A DNA stretch of 64,000 nucleotides from an uncultured Ferrimonas sp. Its GTDB lineage: Bacteria; Pseudomonadota; Gammaproteobacteria; Enterobacterales; Shewanellaceae. The translations under genes and the position numbers were made by a program. The notes under the pieces were generated by a model. It had not been told where the DNA came from, ran no database searches, and saw only the letters and a program-made list of their open reading frames with translations. The first letter of the stretch is position 1. Each line of letters starts with the position of its first letter. This document shows positions 16,634 through 25,407 of this stretch, in pieces. The stretch is from positions 33,624-97,623 of the forward strand of contig NZ_CANLCI010000016.1 of assembly GCF_947489035.1 (NCBI RefSeq), read 5' to 3'.

Positions 16634-17161
16634 ATGTCACTGCAAGATCAACTAATGAAGGTTGGCTTGGTGTCGAAGCACGACGCTAAAAAAGCCAACA
16701 AAGCCAAGCACCGCACCCTGAAATCCGGCAAAAAAGTGATCAACGAAGCGAAGCAAAGCGCCGCCGACAAGCGCGAAGAGCAAGCCAAGCGCGATCGCGA
16801 ATTGAACGCTCAGCACAAAGCGGAAGCCGATAAAAAAGCCTTGCTGGCGCAGATCAAACAGCTGATCACCACCAACAGCCAAAACCGCAGCCGCGGCGAG
16901 ATCCCGTACAACTTCTCGGACAACGGCACCATCACCAAGGTGTTTGTCACCACGGCGTTGCAAAACGGTTTGGTGAACGGCCAGTTGGCCATCGCTAAGC
17001 TGGACGACAGCTACCACCTGATCCCAACCGGCATTGCCGACAAGGTAAAGCAGCGTGACGACAGCTACATCATCCTAGTGAATGATCGCAACGCCGAAGC
17101 CGAAGTGGACGAAGAAGATCCGTACGCGGATTACCAGATCCCCGATGATCTGATGTGGTAA
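16634..17161 (+). CDS. yaiL: DUF2058 family protein (YaiL-like)
   Basis: 175 residues matching the DUF2058/YaiL family. The start MSLQDQLMKVGLVSKHDAKKANK is followed by a strongly charged, probably coiled-coil region (about 20-70, rich in Lys/Glu/Ala). A compact C-terminal domain ends ...DDPYADYQIPDDLMW-like. Likely cytoplasmic, possibly nucleoid or ribosome associated; function is not established. Its terminator is the first of two near-identical copies that bracket the next gene. Confidence 0.88.
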   Translation: MSLQDQLMKVGLVSKHDAKKANKAKHRTLKSGKKVINEAKQSAADKREEQAKRDRELNAQHKAEADKKALLAQIKQLITTNSQNRSRGEIPYNFSDNGTITKVFVTTALQNGLVNGQLAIAKLDDSYHLIPTGIADKVKQRDDSYIILVNDRNAEAEVDEEDPYADYQIPDDLMW

Positions 17162-17175
17162 CCACGGTTTCTGCA

Positions 17176-17206
17176 CATCAAAAAACCGGCTACTTGGCCG
17201 GTTTTT
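17176..17206 (+). terminator. Terminator of yaiL; left copy of a 31-bp direct repeat
   Basis: Stem AAAAACCGGC / GGCCGGTTTTT followed by further T. These 31 bases recur with one mismatch at 17875-17905, on the other side of the next gene. Confidence 0.85.
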
Positions 17207-17306
17207 GTTTTTTCTGACGCAAAAAAATGCATTTTCTTACATTCAAATCAATTGTCGCCATGCGAGATTGACCCATTGAGGGATTCGTAGAGGCACGGAA
17301 GGCATT

Positions 17307-17873
17307 ATGCGATTTATCTTTGTGGATGCAGAAAACACTGGTTTAAAAGAAGTAGAAGAACTCCCAGTAACCATCGAAGACAGAGTATTGATCTTCTCAA
17401 GACTTGATGCCATCAAGCAGATCTGCGAACGACGTTTCTTCCACTCTTTAAGCTGCTACCCCTCTGGTTCCAACCAAGCTGACTTCTACATTATTGGTCA
17501 TCTCGTCGGCTTAATTGCCTCACTATCCGAAGCTCAACGACTCACGGCAGAATTTATCCTACACACTCGCGATAATGCCTTAATTGCTGCGTTTCAATTC
17601 CAGTGCAAGTTGCATCGGCTAAAACATCAAATCAAAGGCACTATGCAAACATCGTCTGCATCGATCGATACCGTATCGATACCAACAGGCTCACCTCCAT
17701 TGTCATTAGAACAGCGGATATGCCTCCAGTTCCACACAGCACAAACTGCCGAATCCGTTAGGAAAAAATTAAGCCAGCCCAAAGCCGATTTTCTTCGATC
17801 GTTTAACTCGCTCGTCCAAACTAAAAAATTAAAGCGGGTATCGAAAAGCAAGAAAACATGGATTAAGTCCTAA
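17307..17873 (+). CDS. Possible NYN/PIN-like domain protein, terminator-flanked insert
   Basis: 188 residues. The N-terminal half begins MRFIFVDAENTG, continues with a strand-like VLIFS and an ADFYIIGHL segment, and has FILHTRDNALI near residue 90. This spacing of acidic residues (D-E-N, then D, then D) resembles NYN/PIN nuclease folds, where the acids bind metal; that assignment is from pattern and is tentative. The C-terminal 70 residues are basic (ends KSKKTWIKS) and could bind RNA or DNA. Base composition is visibly more AT-rich than the neighbours, and the gene sits between two near-identical terminators. A recent acquisition is likely. I cannot name a family. Confidence 0.7.
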   Translation: MRFIFVDAENTGLKEVEELPVTIEDRVLIFSRLDAIKQICERRFFHSLSCYPSGSNQADFYIIGHLVGLIASLSEAQRLTAEFILHTRDNALIAAFQFQCKLHRLKHQIKGTMQTSSASIDTVSIPTGSPPLSLEQRICLQFHTAQTAESVRKKLSQPKADFLRSFNSLVQTKKLKRVSKSKKTWIKS

Positions 17874-17874
17874 T

Positions 17875-17905
17875 CATCAAAAAACCGGCCACTTGGCCGG
17901 TTTTT
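17875..17905 (+). terminator. Terminator of the NYN/PIN-like gene; right copy of the 31-bp repeat
   Basis: Stem AAAAACCGGCC / GGCCGGTTTTT begins two bases after the stop codon. It differs at one base from 17176-17206. Confidence 0.85.
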
Positions 17906-17927
17906 TCTGGTCGAACCGCTGCGAAAA

Positions 17928-18296
17928 CTACTCCGCCAGCGGCAAGATCAAATCGGTTTTGACCAGATCCAGCAACTTGTTTTCCAGCTTAAACTTCACC
18001 TTATCGCTGTCGCCAAAGGTGAGGCTGGCGCTCACATGGATGGTTGTCGCATCCACGTAATCCACCTGATAGGGGAACGGAGGGCCGCCTTGCACCTCTT
18101 GCTGTTGCTGGCCAAGCAGGGTGCCGTTGCCATCGTGCAGTTGCACCAGCAGCTGCGACCCCGGTGGCGTGGCAATGCGAGCAAAGTAAACCACTTCGCC
18201 ACTGACTTGCTTATCCGCGGTTGCCGTTGCGACTTCATCGCTGCCACAACCGGCCAGAGTAAACGCGGCCAATGCGGCCACCATCAATCGTTTCAT
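17928..18296 (-). CDS. YbaY/YscW-like lipoprotein
   Basis: 122 residues with a lipoprotein signal (lipobox LAGC, Cys17). The mature part forms one beta-rich domain resembling the YbaY/YscW family: VSGEVVYFARIATPPGSQLLVQL is the characteristic opening, followed by FPYQVDYV. Members are surface or periplasm-facing lipoproteins of unclear role; YscW acts as a pilotin in type III secretion, but no secretion genes are present here. Downstream of the S41 peptidase gene on the same strand. Confidence 0.8.
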   Translation of the reverse strand: MKRLMVAALAAFTLAGCGSDEVATATADKQVSGEVVYFARIATPPGSQLLVQLHDGNGTLLGQQQQEVQGGPPFPYQVDYVDATTIHVSASLTFGDSDKVKFKLENKLLDLVKTDLILPLAE

Positions 18297-18373
18297 GCTA
18301 TCTCCTTGTAGCAGCCACCCACGGCGGCGTCAGTTGCCCCTATCATACCCAATCCTGATCCCCACAACAGAGC

Positions 18374-19345
18374 TTAACGCAATATCGATTGCTGCTCGGT
18401 TCGCAACAGATGCTGGGCGCGATCCAGCGCATCCATTGCTGGAACCGCCACATCCGGCAGCACCCCAACGCCTTCCCAATTGCGGTTATTGATGCTGATC
18501 ACCGGCTTGGCTTTGGAGATGCGAAAGATCAGCTGCTCGGTGATCGCTTCCACCCCAACATAATATCCGGCGCCACCGCTAACGCTGCCCACGGTGCGTG
18601 CCTTGCCGTTGGCTTGCAGTACCGAGGCAAACAGTTCGGTCGCGCTGGCGCTGTCGTCGCTGGTCAACAGCAGCAGCGGGATCCCCGTTTTAAAGCGATC
18701 GTGTTTGGCCACCGCCAGCGCCTTGATCTGCTCGGCCACCTCATCACCGCGCCAATAAACGCGCCACAACGGGGTGTCGGCGGCAAAGAAATAGCTCAGC
18801 AGGTGCTGCGCCAGTTGCGGCGAACCGCCCACGGTGTCGCGCAGATCGATGATCAGCGCGTCCGCCTGTTGCAGCCACAGCATCGCCTGATCCGCCACCG
18901 CCATTGCGCCGTCGTCGGGGGAAAACTTATTGAATTTCAGATAGCCGATGTTGCCCGGCAGATAGCGCAGCTGCTCAAAGGCAAAATTGTGGCTGAGCTT
19001 ACCGGTTGGGGTAGGCAAGATGTGGCTGATCGGCTCGCCCTTGGCTTGCACATACAAACTCAAATGGGCGTCGCCGCTGATCTGGCGGATGTCTCCCCCC
19101 ACCACTTTGGCAAACTGCGCCAACGTGGTGATCGACTGGTACGCTCCCGCGTGCTGTCGCGCCAACACCCATTGTTCGATGGCGTCGATCCGCTCGGGGG
19201 CGATGTAGTGTTGCCGCATCACCGTAAAGGTTTGCGTTAACAGGGGGCGGATCTGATTGGAGGTAATGGCTTGCGCCGCGGATGGGCTGCTAACCAGCAA
19301 CCACAGTGCCGCCAGCAGCGACGATAGCAGAGTAAATTGGGTCAT
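18374..19345 (-). CDS. Secreted S41-family peptidase
   Basis: 323 residues with a Sec signal (cleavage about residue 26, AQA). The N-terminal helical region is followed by an S41 (C-terminal processing peptidase/IRBP-like) core: YLKFNKF, ADALIIDLRDTVGGSP, and the nucleophile region LLTSDDSASATELFA, where the second Ser of SAS is the probable catalytic residue. There is no PDZ domain, so it is the short tricorn/IRBP-like type. Likely periplasmic. The substrate is unknown. Confidence 0.85.
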   Translation of the reverse strand: MTQFTLLSSLLAALWLLVSSPSAAQAITSNQIRPLLTQTFTVMRQHYIAPERIDAIEQWVLARQHAGAYQSITTLAQFAKVVGGDIRQISGDAHLSLYVQAKGEPISHILPTPTGKLSHNFAFEQLRYLPGNIGYLKFNKFSPDDGAMAVADQAMLWLQQADALIIDLRDTVGGSPQLAQHLLSYFFAADTPLWRVYWRGDEVAEQIKALAVAKHDRFKTGIPLLLLTSDDSASATELFASVLQANGKARTVGSVSGGAGYYVGVEAITEQLIFRISKAKPVISINNRNWEGVGVLPDVAVPAMDALDRAQHLLRTEQQSILR

Positions 19346-19418
19346 GTTGATCTCCCTAAAACAGCAAAAAATGCACCGCTGGCCTACGCCAACGGCAATA
19401 ACTTGGGGTTTGGGTCGA

Positions 19419-19868
19419 TCAGATCTGGTGGGTTAGTCGCGCCCGATATTGCAGGTTGCTCTCTTTCCAGCCGCTAAGGCGAAAGCCCGCGCCACGATAA
19501 CGGTGGTACCACGGCCGCGGTAACGGCGGCAGCGCCAGCAGACACCACGCCAATGGCGGCACCAGCCACAACAGCAGCGGGGCCAGCCAACGCGGTTGCT
19601 GCTGCGGGTGACTAAAGCGTTCCGCCGCGCCGTGCAGGCCAGCACTTAGGGTGATGGATGGCGCAGATGTGGGCTCATCGTTTCCGTGCCACTGGCCACT
19701 GAGCTCGGTATGGAGGTTGGCATTAAGGCTGACATTAAGGTTGGCGCTTGGTGTCGCGGTGAATGGCAGCGGCAACGCGCACAGCAGCGCCAACACCAGC
19801 CCGAACAACAAGCCAGCGCCGTCGCGTAACGGCGTCTTACCGGTTACGTTGGCCGCAGTCATCACCAT
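19419..19868 (-). CDS. Hypothetical membrane protein with two hydrophobic segments
   Basis: 149 residues starting at ATG 19868, with AAGGA six bases upstream. Hydrophobic helices lie near residues 18-38 (GLLFGLVLALLCALPLPF) and 93-114 (LAPLLLWLVPPLAWCLLALPP). The loop between them is rich in Asn, Leu and Ser and would face the periplasm. The C-terminal 35 residues are basic. The overlapping plus-strand frame has no membrane or family signal. The stop lies 73 bases upstream of the S41 gene's start. No family recognised. Confidence 0.55.
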   Translation of the reverse strand: MVMTAANVTGKTPLRDGAGLLFGLVLALLCALPLPFTATPSANLNVSLNANLHTELSGQWHGNDEPTSAPSITLSAGLHGAAERFSHPQQQPRWLAPLLLWLVPPLAWCLLALPPLPRPWYHRYRGAGFRLSGWKESNLQYRARLTHQI

Positions 19869-19871
19869 CAA

Positions 19872-20096
19872 TCATCCTTTTCCAGTGTGCGCTCTAAGCT
19901 GCAGCCACCGCAGCAAAAAGGCAAGCGCCAACGCCAATCCCAGCGCCCCCGTTCGCCGCCAACTGGCCACATTTGTTGGCAGCCACCAGCTGGGGAAATC
20001 ACGCCAGTTGGCAGAGCTGACTTGCGCTTTCGCGCCGTTCACGGCAGAGCCCCGCCCCCGCGATGACGCACCCGCCCAAACTCTGATCAGGGTCAA
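19872..20096 (-). CDS. Possible small single-span membrane protein
   Basis: A frame of up to 74 residues ending three bases before the ATG of the next minus-strand gene. Its C-terminus is a single hydrophobic helix (TGALGLALALAFLLRWLQL) with a short basic tail. The start is uncertain: the first available codon is TTG 20096, and a GTG lies further in. The tight spacing to the following gene supports a two-gene unit. There is no family signal, so it could be spurious. Confidence 0.3.
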   Translation of the reverse strand: MTLIRVWAGASSRGRGSAVNGAKAQVSSANWRDFPSWWLPTNVASWRRTGALGLALALAFLLRWLQLRAHTGKG

Positions 20097-20158
20097 AGTT
20101 TGAACAAAATTACAGGCATAGAGTCGAGTGGTCGGGATCGTTTGCCAAGGAGGTTACT

Positions 20159-22180
20159 ATGCCCGCCCAACGCACAGAACAGATCAGGAACGTCGCCCTG
20201 CTCGGCCATGCCGGCAGTGGCAAATCTAGCCTAGTCGAGGCGCTGCTTTACCGCGCCAACGCGATCAGCCATAAAGGCAAAGTCAGTAACGGCACCAACC
20301 ACGCCGACTTCAGCCCGCAAGAGATCCAGCATCACCACAGCCTCGAACCCGCGTTACTCAGCCTCGATTACCAAGACCAACACATCAACCTTATCGACAC
20401 CCCGGGACTGGCCGACTTATTTGGCCGTGCCCAGCTGGTGCTGCCCGCGGTGGAATCGGTCTTGCTGCTGATCAACGCCGAACGCGGCATTGAACAGATC
20501 AGCCGCCGCGCCTTTGCCGACGCTCGCCACCACGGCAAGGCGGTGGCGATTGTGATCAACCACTGCCACGGCAACCTTGATAAGCTTGAGCCGCTCTTGG
20601 CCGAGATCCAGCAGCAGTTTGGCCACGGCTGTTTGCCACTTAACCTGCCCTGCGCCGATGGCAGCAGCGTCTTAGATTGTTACTTCACCCCACAAACCGA
20701 TGGCACGCCCTATTTTGGCGATGTGCAGCAGTGCCACAGCGCCTTAGTGGATGTGGTGGTGGAACAAGACGAAGCCCTGATGGAGCTGTACCTCGAACAG
20801 GAACAATCGCTCACCCCAACTCAGCTGCATGCGCCATTAGAAGCGGCGTTGCGCCAAGGGGAGCTGGTGCCAGTGTGCTTCAGCGACGCCGAGCATCAGA
20901 TCGGCATTGGCCACCTGCTTAACCTATTGTGCCAAGCGTTGCCCAACCCACTGGAAGGCAGCGCCCCAGAATACGTTAACGGCCAGCAGCAACCCGTAAC
21001 CATCAGCGCCGAGCCCGACGCCCACCTGCTGGCTCACGTGTTCAAAATGGCCATCGATCCCTATGTGGGCAAGATGGGGGTCTTCCGCGTGCACCAAGGG
21101 CGCATCTACCAAGGGCAGAAGATCTTCATCGGCGCCGGACGCAAGCCCATTAAAGTAACCCACCTGTTGAAGCTGCAAGGACAGCAACAGCAGGAAGTGA
21201 CCGAAGCGTTGCCGGGGGATCTGTGCGCGCTGGCCAAAATTGAGCAACTGGAGGTGGGCGCGGTATTGCACGATCACCACCAAGAAGATGAATTCCACAT
21301 GCTCGATCCCGAGCTGCCGCAACCGCTGTTTGGCTTGGCGGTGAAACCGAAAAAACGCGGCGACGAACAGAAGCTGGCCGAAGTGTTGGGCAAACTGGTG
21401 AGCGAAGATCCCAGCTTGCAGATCCGCCACGACAGCAGCCAAAACCAAACCGTATTGCAGGGGCTGGGCGACACCCACGTGCAAATTGCGCTGGAAAAAG
21501 CCGAGCAGATCTACCACCTCGATATGGAAACCGACACCCCAGCGGTGGCCTACCGCGAAACCATTTGCGGCAGCGGCCAAGCCCGTTATCGCCATAAAAA
21601 ACAAACCGGCGGCGCCGGCCAGTTTGGTGAAGTGGAGCTGAGCGTCACCACCTTGCCGCGGGGCAGCGGCTTCCAGTTTGAATCGAAAGTGGTGGGCGGG
21701 GCGATCCCAAGCCAGTACCTGCCCGCGATTGAAAAAGGGGTCAAAGAAGCGATGGCCGAAGGGGTGCTGGCGGGCTTCGCCATGCAGGATCTGAAAGTGG
21801 TGGTGCACGACGGCAAACACCATCCGGTCGATTCCAAAGAGATCGCCTTTTTCAGTGCCGGTAAAAAAGCCTTTTTGGCCGCAGTGGAACAGGCGCAACC
21901 GGCGCTGCTGGAACCCATCGTTAACCTGCAGGTGCGGGTAAGCCAAGACAAAGTGGGCGACATCACCGGCGATCTGGCCGCGCATCGCGCCATGGTCTGT
22001 GGCACCGCCGCACTGGCCAACAATCAGGTCGACATCAGCGCCGAAGCGCCGCTGTCTGAATTGACCGACTACGCCATTCGCCTGAAAGCCATGACCGGCG
22101 GCGAAGGAGAGATGAGCATGGCCTTCGCGCGCTATGACGTGGCCCCGGATCAGGTTAAGGAGCGGCTATTACCTCACTAA
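20159..22180 (+). CDS. Elongation factor G-like GTPase paralogue
   Basis: 673 residues with the EF-G domain order: G domain (1-260), domain II (about 290-385), domains III-V to the end. It starts at ATG 20159 after a strong AAGGAGG. The P-loop GHAGSGKSS (Lys22) is intact, but other GTPase motifs differ from canonical EF-G. Switch I lacks RGIT(I) and reads IQHHHSL, the DTPG is followed by Leu84 where EF-G has the catalytic His, and the NKxD specificity motif is NHCH (134-137). Domain IV shows TGGAGQFGEVEL and domain V is present. This resembles the divergent EF-G2/FusA2 class and not FusA. Its role is unknown; recycling or an alternative ribosome state is possible. Confidence 0.85.
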   Translation: MPAQRTEQIRNVALLGHAGSGKSSLVEALLYRANAISHKGKVSNGTNHADFSPQEIQHHHSLEPALLSLDYQDQHINLIDTPGLADLFGRAQLVLPAVESVLLLINAERGIEQISRRAFADARHHGKAVAIVINHCHGNLDKLEPLLAEIQQQFGHGCLPLNLPCADGSSVLDCYFTPQTDGTPYFGDVQQCHSALVDVVVEQDEALMELYLEQEQSLTPTQLHAPLEAALRQGELVPVCFSDAEHQIGIGHLLNLLCQALPNPLEGSAPEYVNGQQQPVTISAEPDAHLLAHVFKMAIDPYVGKMGVFRVHQGRIYQGQKIFIGAGRKPIKVTHLLKLQGQQQQEVTEALPGDLCALAKIEQLEVGAVLHDHHQEDEFHMLDPELPQPLFGLAVKPKKRGDEQKLAEVLGKLVSEDPSLQIRHDSSQNQTVLQGLGDTHVQIALEKAEQIYHLDMETDTPAVAYRETICGSGQARYRHKKQTGGAGQFGEVELSVTTLPRGSGFQFESKVVGGAIPSQYLPAIEKGVKEAMAEGVLAGFAMQDLKVVVHDGKHHPVDSKEIAFFSAGKKAFLAAVEQAQPALLEPIVNLQVRVSQDKVGDITGDLAAHRAMVCGTAALANNQVDISAEAPLSELTDYAIRLKAMTGGEGEMSMAFARYDVAPDQVKERLLPH

Positions 22181-22288
22181 TAATGCCTACCAAGATCACC
22201 ATTCGGTGATGATGAGCGGCGGCGCCCGTCGCCGCTCTCGCAGAGTGTGCTACCTTCACGCTTTTGTCTGCACCCCTAAGGAATATCC

Positions 22289-23311
22289 ATGTTTAGTCGC
22301 CTTCTGCTGTTCACTGCGCTGCTGTGCGCCCCTGCCATGGCCGCCGATCCCCTGTTTGCCATTCAAGGTCTGAAAGTGGGCCAACAACAGGATGCCGTTG
22401 GCATCACCGGCGTCACCGTATTGCGCTTTGATAAAGGCGCCACCGCCGCCGTTGATGTGCGCGGCGCCGCCCCCGGCACCCGTGAAACCGATCTACTGAA
22501 ACCCGAAAACTTGGTGGAAAAAGTGCACGCCATCGTGCTCTCTGGCGGCAGCGCCTTTGGCCTTGATGCCATGAGCGGCGTTGCCAATCAGCTTGAAAGC
22601 GAAGGCGTTGGCTTTGATGTGGGCGTGGCTAAGGTGCCTATTGTTACCGGTGCGGTGCTGTTTGATCTGGCCATTGGCGACGCCAAGGCTCGCCCAAACT
22701 TCGCCATGGGGCAAGCGGCCACCAAAGCCGCCCAACGGCAGCAGTTTCAACAGGGCAACTACGGCGCAGGCATGGGCGCAACCGTGGGCAAAATCCGCGG
22801 CATGAAACACGCCACCAAATCCGGCATTGGCCGAGCGGTACTGCAACTGGATAACGGCGTTGTGGTTGCCGCCGTGGTGGCGGTTAACGCTTGGGGCGAT
22901 GTGGTCAGCCGTGACGGCAGCTTAATGGCCGCCAGTCGCAGCGACGATGGCAGCCACTTCGTCAACGGCACCGAGCTGATCCTCTCTGGCTTTAATGCCC
23001 AAGGCTTCGCCGGACGCAACACCACCATTGGCGCGGTGATCACCAACGCCACCCTAACCAAATCCCAAGCGTTGAAAGTGGCGCAAATGGCCCACGACGG
23101 CTACGGCCGTGCCATTCGTCCGGTGCATTCCATGTACGACGGCGACGCCATTTTTGCGGCCGCCACCGGCGAAGTAGCGGCGATGGACGTGAACTTACTC
23201 GGGGTCATTGGCGCCGAAGTGATGGAGCAAGCGATCCACAACGCCATCAATGCCGCCAAGGGGGTAGCGTCGTTTCCTGCCAGCCAACAGGTGTTATCCC
23301 CTAACAAGTAG
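22289..23311 (+). CDS. Secreted P1/S58-family self-cleaving aminopeptidase (DmpA-like)
   Basis: 340 residues with a Sec signal (about 19 residues, ends AMA). The N-terminal-nucleophile fold of the P1 (DmpA/NylC) family is seen in LSGGSAFGLDAMSGV, GIGRAVLQLDNG and the autocleavage site GRNTTIGAVITNA, where Thr245 should become the N-terminal nucleophile after cleavage at Asn-Thr. Family members are aminopeptidases or amidases with activity on D-/beta-amino acyl or polyamide substrates. The signal places this one in the periplasm. It is a separate gene after the EF-G paralogue. Confidence 0.88.
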   Translation: MFSRLLLFTALLCAPAMAADPLFAIQGLKVGQQQDAVGITGVTVLRFDKGATAAVDVRGAAPGTRETDLLKPENLVEKVHAIVLSGGSAFGLDAMSGVANQLESEGVGFDVGVAKVPIVTGAVLFDLAIGDAKARPNFAMGQAATKAAQRQQFQQGNYGAGMGATVGKIRGMKHATKSGIGRAVLQLDNGVVVAAVVAVNAWGDVVSRDGSLMAASRSDDGSHFVNGTELILSGFNAQGFAGRNTTIGAVITNATLTKSQALKVAQMAHDGYGRAIRPVHSMYDGDAIFAAATGEVAAMDVNLLGVIGAEVMEQAIHNAINAAKGVASFPASQQVLSPNK

Positions 23312-23424
23312 TTAAACGATTAATTTTTAAAAGTAAATTTACTGCAAAGCTAGGTAAATCCTCTGGATTTGGCCCTCGGCGGCTGACTACAATTCAAGCC
23401 CATTTTCTCGATGATGTATTTGAT

Positions 23425-23859
23425 GTGCGCTTGTTTTTGATTAGCCTAGCTTTGCTGGCTGCAACCGGTTGCAGCAACAACGAACAGCAACGGCAGTGGT
23501 TCCACGCCGAAGTGGACAGCAAAGGGATCACCCACTTTCAGCTGAACTACTTTGGGGCCGAGCACCAACAACAGCCCACCGCCTCAACCGCGCCCGCCAA
23601 ATCCCAATCACGCCCCCAATCGGCTCAAGGGCAACGCCGCAACGGCTCGGCAGAGCCCGCTGCTGAACCGCAAACGGATCCCGTACCGCGCTACAACCAA
23701 CTGACCAATCCGCACTTTATGTTGGATCTGCTGGAAGCGGAATTTGAACGCCGCCAGCTGTGTTTGGGCGGCTATCAGATCAGCGCCCAACGCCCAACTC
23801 AACGCGGCATGGTGCTGTTTGGCCAGTGCCCGCCCACCATCGCCATGCTGCGCGACTAA
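23425..23859 (+). CDS. Small lipoprotein of unknown function
   Basis: 144 residues. A GTG start at 23425 is followed at once by a lipoprotein signal peptide (MRLFLISLALLAATGC, lipobox AATGC, Cys16). The middle is a low-complexity Gln/Pro/Ser/Ala linker (about residues 48-88). A C-terminal domain of about 55 residues has two Cys (QLCLGGYQI and GQCPPTIAML), which could form a disulfide. The family is not recognised. No clear ribosome site precedes the GTG. Confidence 0.7.
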   Translation: MRLFLISLALLAATGCSNNEQQRQWFHAEVDSKGITHFQLNYFGAEHQQQPTASTAPAKSQSRPQSAQGQRRNGSAEPAAEPQTDPVPRYNQLTNPHFMLDLLEAEFERRQLCLGGYQISAQRPTQRGMVLFGQCPPTIAMLRD

Positions 23860-23883
23860 GCAAGTTCGGCCGCAACCATAAAA

Positions 23884-23911
23884 AAGGCCAATCACTTGCG
23901 TGATTGGCCTT
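23884..23911. terminator. Bidirectional terminator between convergent genes
   Basis: 12-bp perfect arms AAGGCCAATCAC / GTGATTGGCCTT with loop TTGC and an A run upstream. It serves the lipoprotein gene and the M16 operon. Confidence 0.85.
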
Positions 23912-23931
23912 GGGCTAACGCCTAACTAGGC

Positions 23932-25407
23932 TTAGAAGTTAAACCCTGCTTTGTTGATGCTGACTTCCGTCACGTCGCCGTAGCTGCCCGCCAAATCGCG
24001 AATGTCATCGGCTTTGCCCACCAACACAAACTGCAAGTTGTCCTTCGGGAAGTATTTGCTGACCAGTTGCTGTGCGTCCGCCAAGCTAAGCGCATCCACT
24101 TGCTGGCTAAAGCGGTTCAGCTGCTGCGGATCCATCGCCATTAAGTGCATCTGCCCCAGCAACCCAGCCAGCTGATCCGCGGTTTCGTACTTCGGCGGAA
24201 ACTGGCCTTTAACGTACGCTTTGGCGCTGTCTAAGGTGGCTTGGTCGATGCCCTGCTGCCATAAGCGGCCGTAGGTTTTCAGCGCCAGATCCAGCGCGTC
24301 CTTGGTGGTGGGCGTGGCCGTAAAGGTGCTGATGTAGAAGCTGCCATGCTGCCCCTGCGCGTTAAAGCGCGAACGAGCGCCGTAGGTTAAGCCCGCATTC
24401 ACCCGCAGTTCGTCGTTCAACCACGAGGTAAAGCGGCCGCCTAAGATGGTGTTGATCACCTGCAAACCAACGTAGTCGGGATTATCCCGTGCCACACCTG
24501 GGCCACCAATCAAAAAGGTGGTTTCCCGTGCATCGGCTTTATCCACCAACAACACCTTGGCGTTGCTCGGCTTCGCTACCGCCGCCGCCACGTTCGGTGG
24601 GGTTGGGGTTTTGCGATCGGCCCAGCCACCAAACTGCTGCTGCACCATTGCCATCACGGCAGCACGGTCAAAATCACCGGCGATAATCAACGCGCTGTTG
24701 CGCGGCTGATACCAGCTGCCGTGAAACAGTTTCAGATCAAACTCATCCAACTGGGCGATGGCGTCGGCGTTACCCGCAGCCGCATTGCCGTATGGGTGAT
24801 TGCCGTACAGCAACCGATCGAAGTAGTTGCCGATCACCTGCCGTGGGCTCTCTTTTTGCTGCGACAACTGCGCCACGTAGCGATCCCGCGCCTTGGCCAC
24901 TTCATCCGCTGGGAAGCTCGGCTGGGTTAACACCTGCGCCAACAACGGCATCATCACCGCCAGATCCTTGCTTTGGAACTGGCTGTGGATCTGAGTGCCC
25001 TCTTTACCGGCGTTGGCATCCAAACTGGCGCCCAAGCTTTCCACCGTTTCCTCAAGGGTATTTTTGTCCATCGTGCTGGTGCCCAGCAAGGTGGCTTGGC
25101 TGGTCAGCATGGCGGTGCCGGGCTCGGCATCATTCACTGCACCAGCACGCACAACCGCGCTTACGGTGATCAGTGGCACCGTGTCGCGCTGCAACAGGTA
25201 AACGGTAAGGCCATTATCCAGCTGCACTTGCTCGTAGCTTGGCAGGGTAAACTTGGCGCTGTTGTTGGCCAAGGCGGGCACCACAAACGGCGCCTTTTCC
25301 AGCGCCGGAGCTGCCACCGCTGCACTGGCGCTGTCGCTGGTGCTCACGCAACCACTCAGGCCACTGCTTAGGCCCGCAGCCAGCAACGCTATCAGTAACT
25401 TATTCAT
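23932..25407 (-). CDS. M16-family peptidase-like lipoprotein, lacking the zinc motif
   Basis: 491 residues with a lipobox (LSSGLSGC, Cys20). The fold is that of the M16 (insulinase/MPP) family: VQLDNGLTVYLLQRDTVPLITVSAVVRAG opens the first half-barrel, and a second homologous half follows (ADARETTFLIGGPGVARDNPDY, then LRVNAGLTYGARS). Where active members carry HxxEH the sequence reads TAMLTSQATLLG, so the zinc ligands are absent and the protein is probably the regulatory/substrate-binding partner. It overlaps the catalytic partner gene upstream by four bases. Membrane-anchored in the periplasm. Confidence 0.88.
   Translation of the reverse strand: MNKLLIALLAAGLSSGLSGCVSTSDSASAAVAAPALEKAPFVVPALANNSAKFTLPSYEQVQLDNGLTVYLLQRDTVPLITVSAVVRAGAVNDAEPGTAMLTSQATLLGTSTMDKNTLEETVESLGASLDANAGKEGTQIHSQFQSKDLAVMMPLLAQVLTQPSFPADEVAKARDRYVAQLSQQKESPRQVIGNYFDRLLYGNHPYGNAAAGNADAIAQLDEFDLKLFHGSWYQPRNSALIIAGDFDRAAVMAMVQQQFGGWADRKTPTPPNVAAAVAKPSNAKVLLVDKADARETTFLIGGPGVARDNPDYVGLQVINTILGGRFTSWLNDELRVNAGLTYGARSRFNAQGQHGSFYISTFTATPTTKDALDLALKTYGRLWQQGIDQATLDSAKAYVKGQFPPKYETADQLAGLLGQMHLMAMDPQQLNRFSQQVDALSLADAQQLVSKYFPKDNLQFVLVGKADDIRDLAGSYGDVTEVSINKAGFNF

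Noticed and set aside
20924..21985. 353-codon minus-strand frame opposite the EF-G paralogue
   Set aside because: Antisense to a well-supported gene with clear motifs; composition reflects codon bias of the sense strand.
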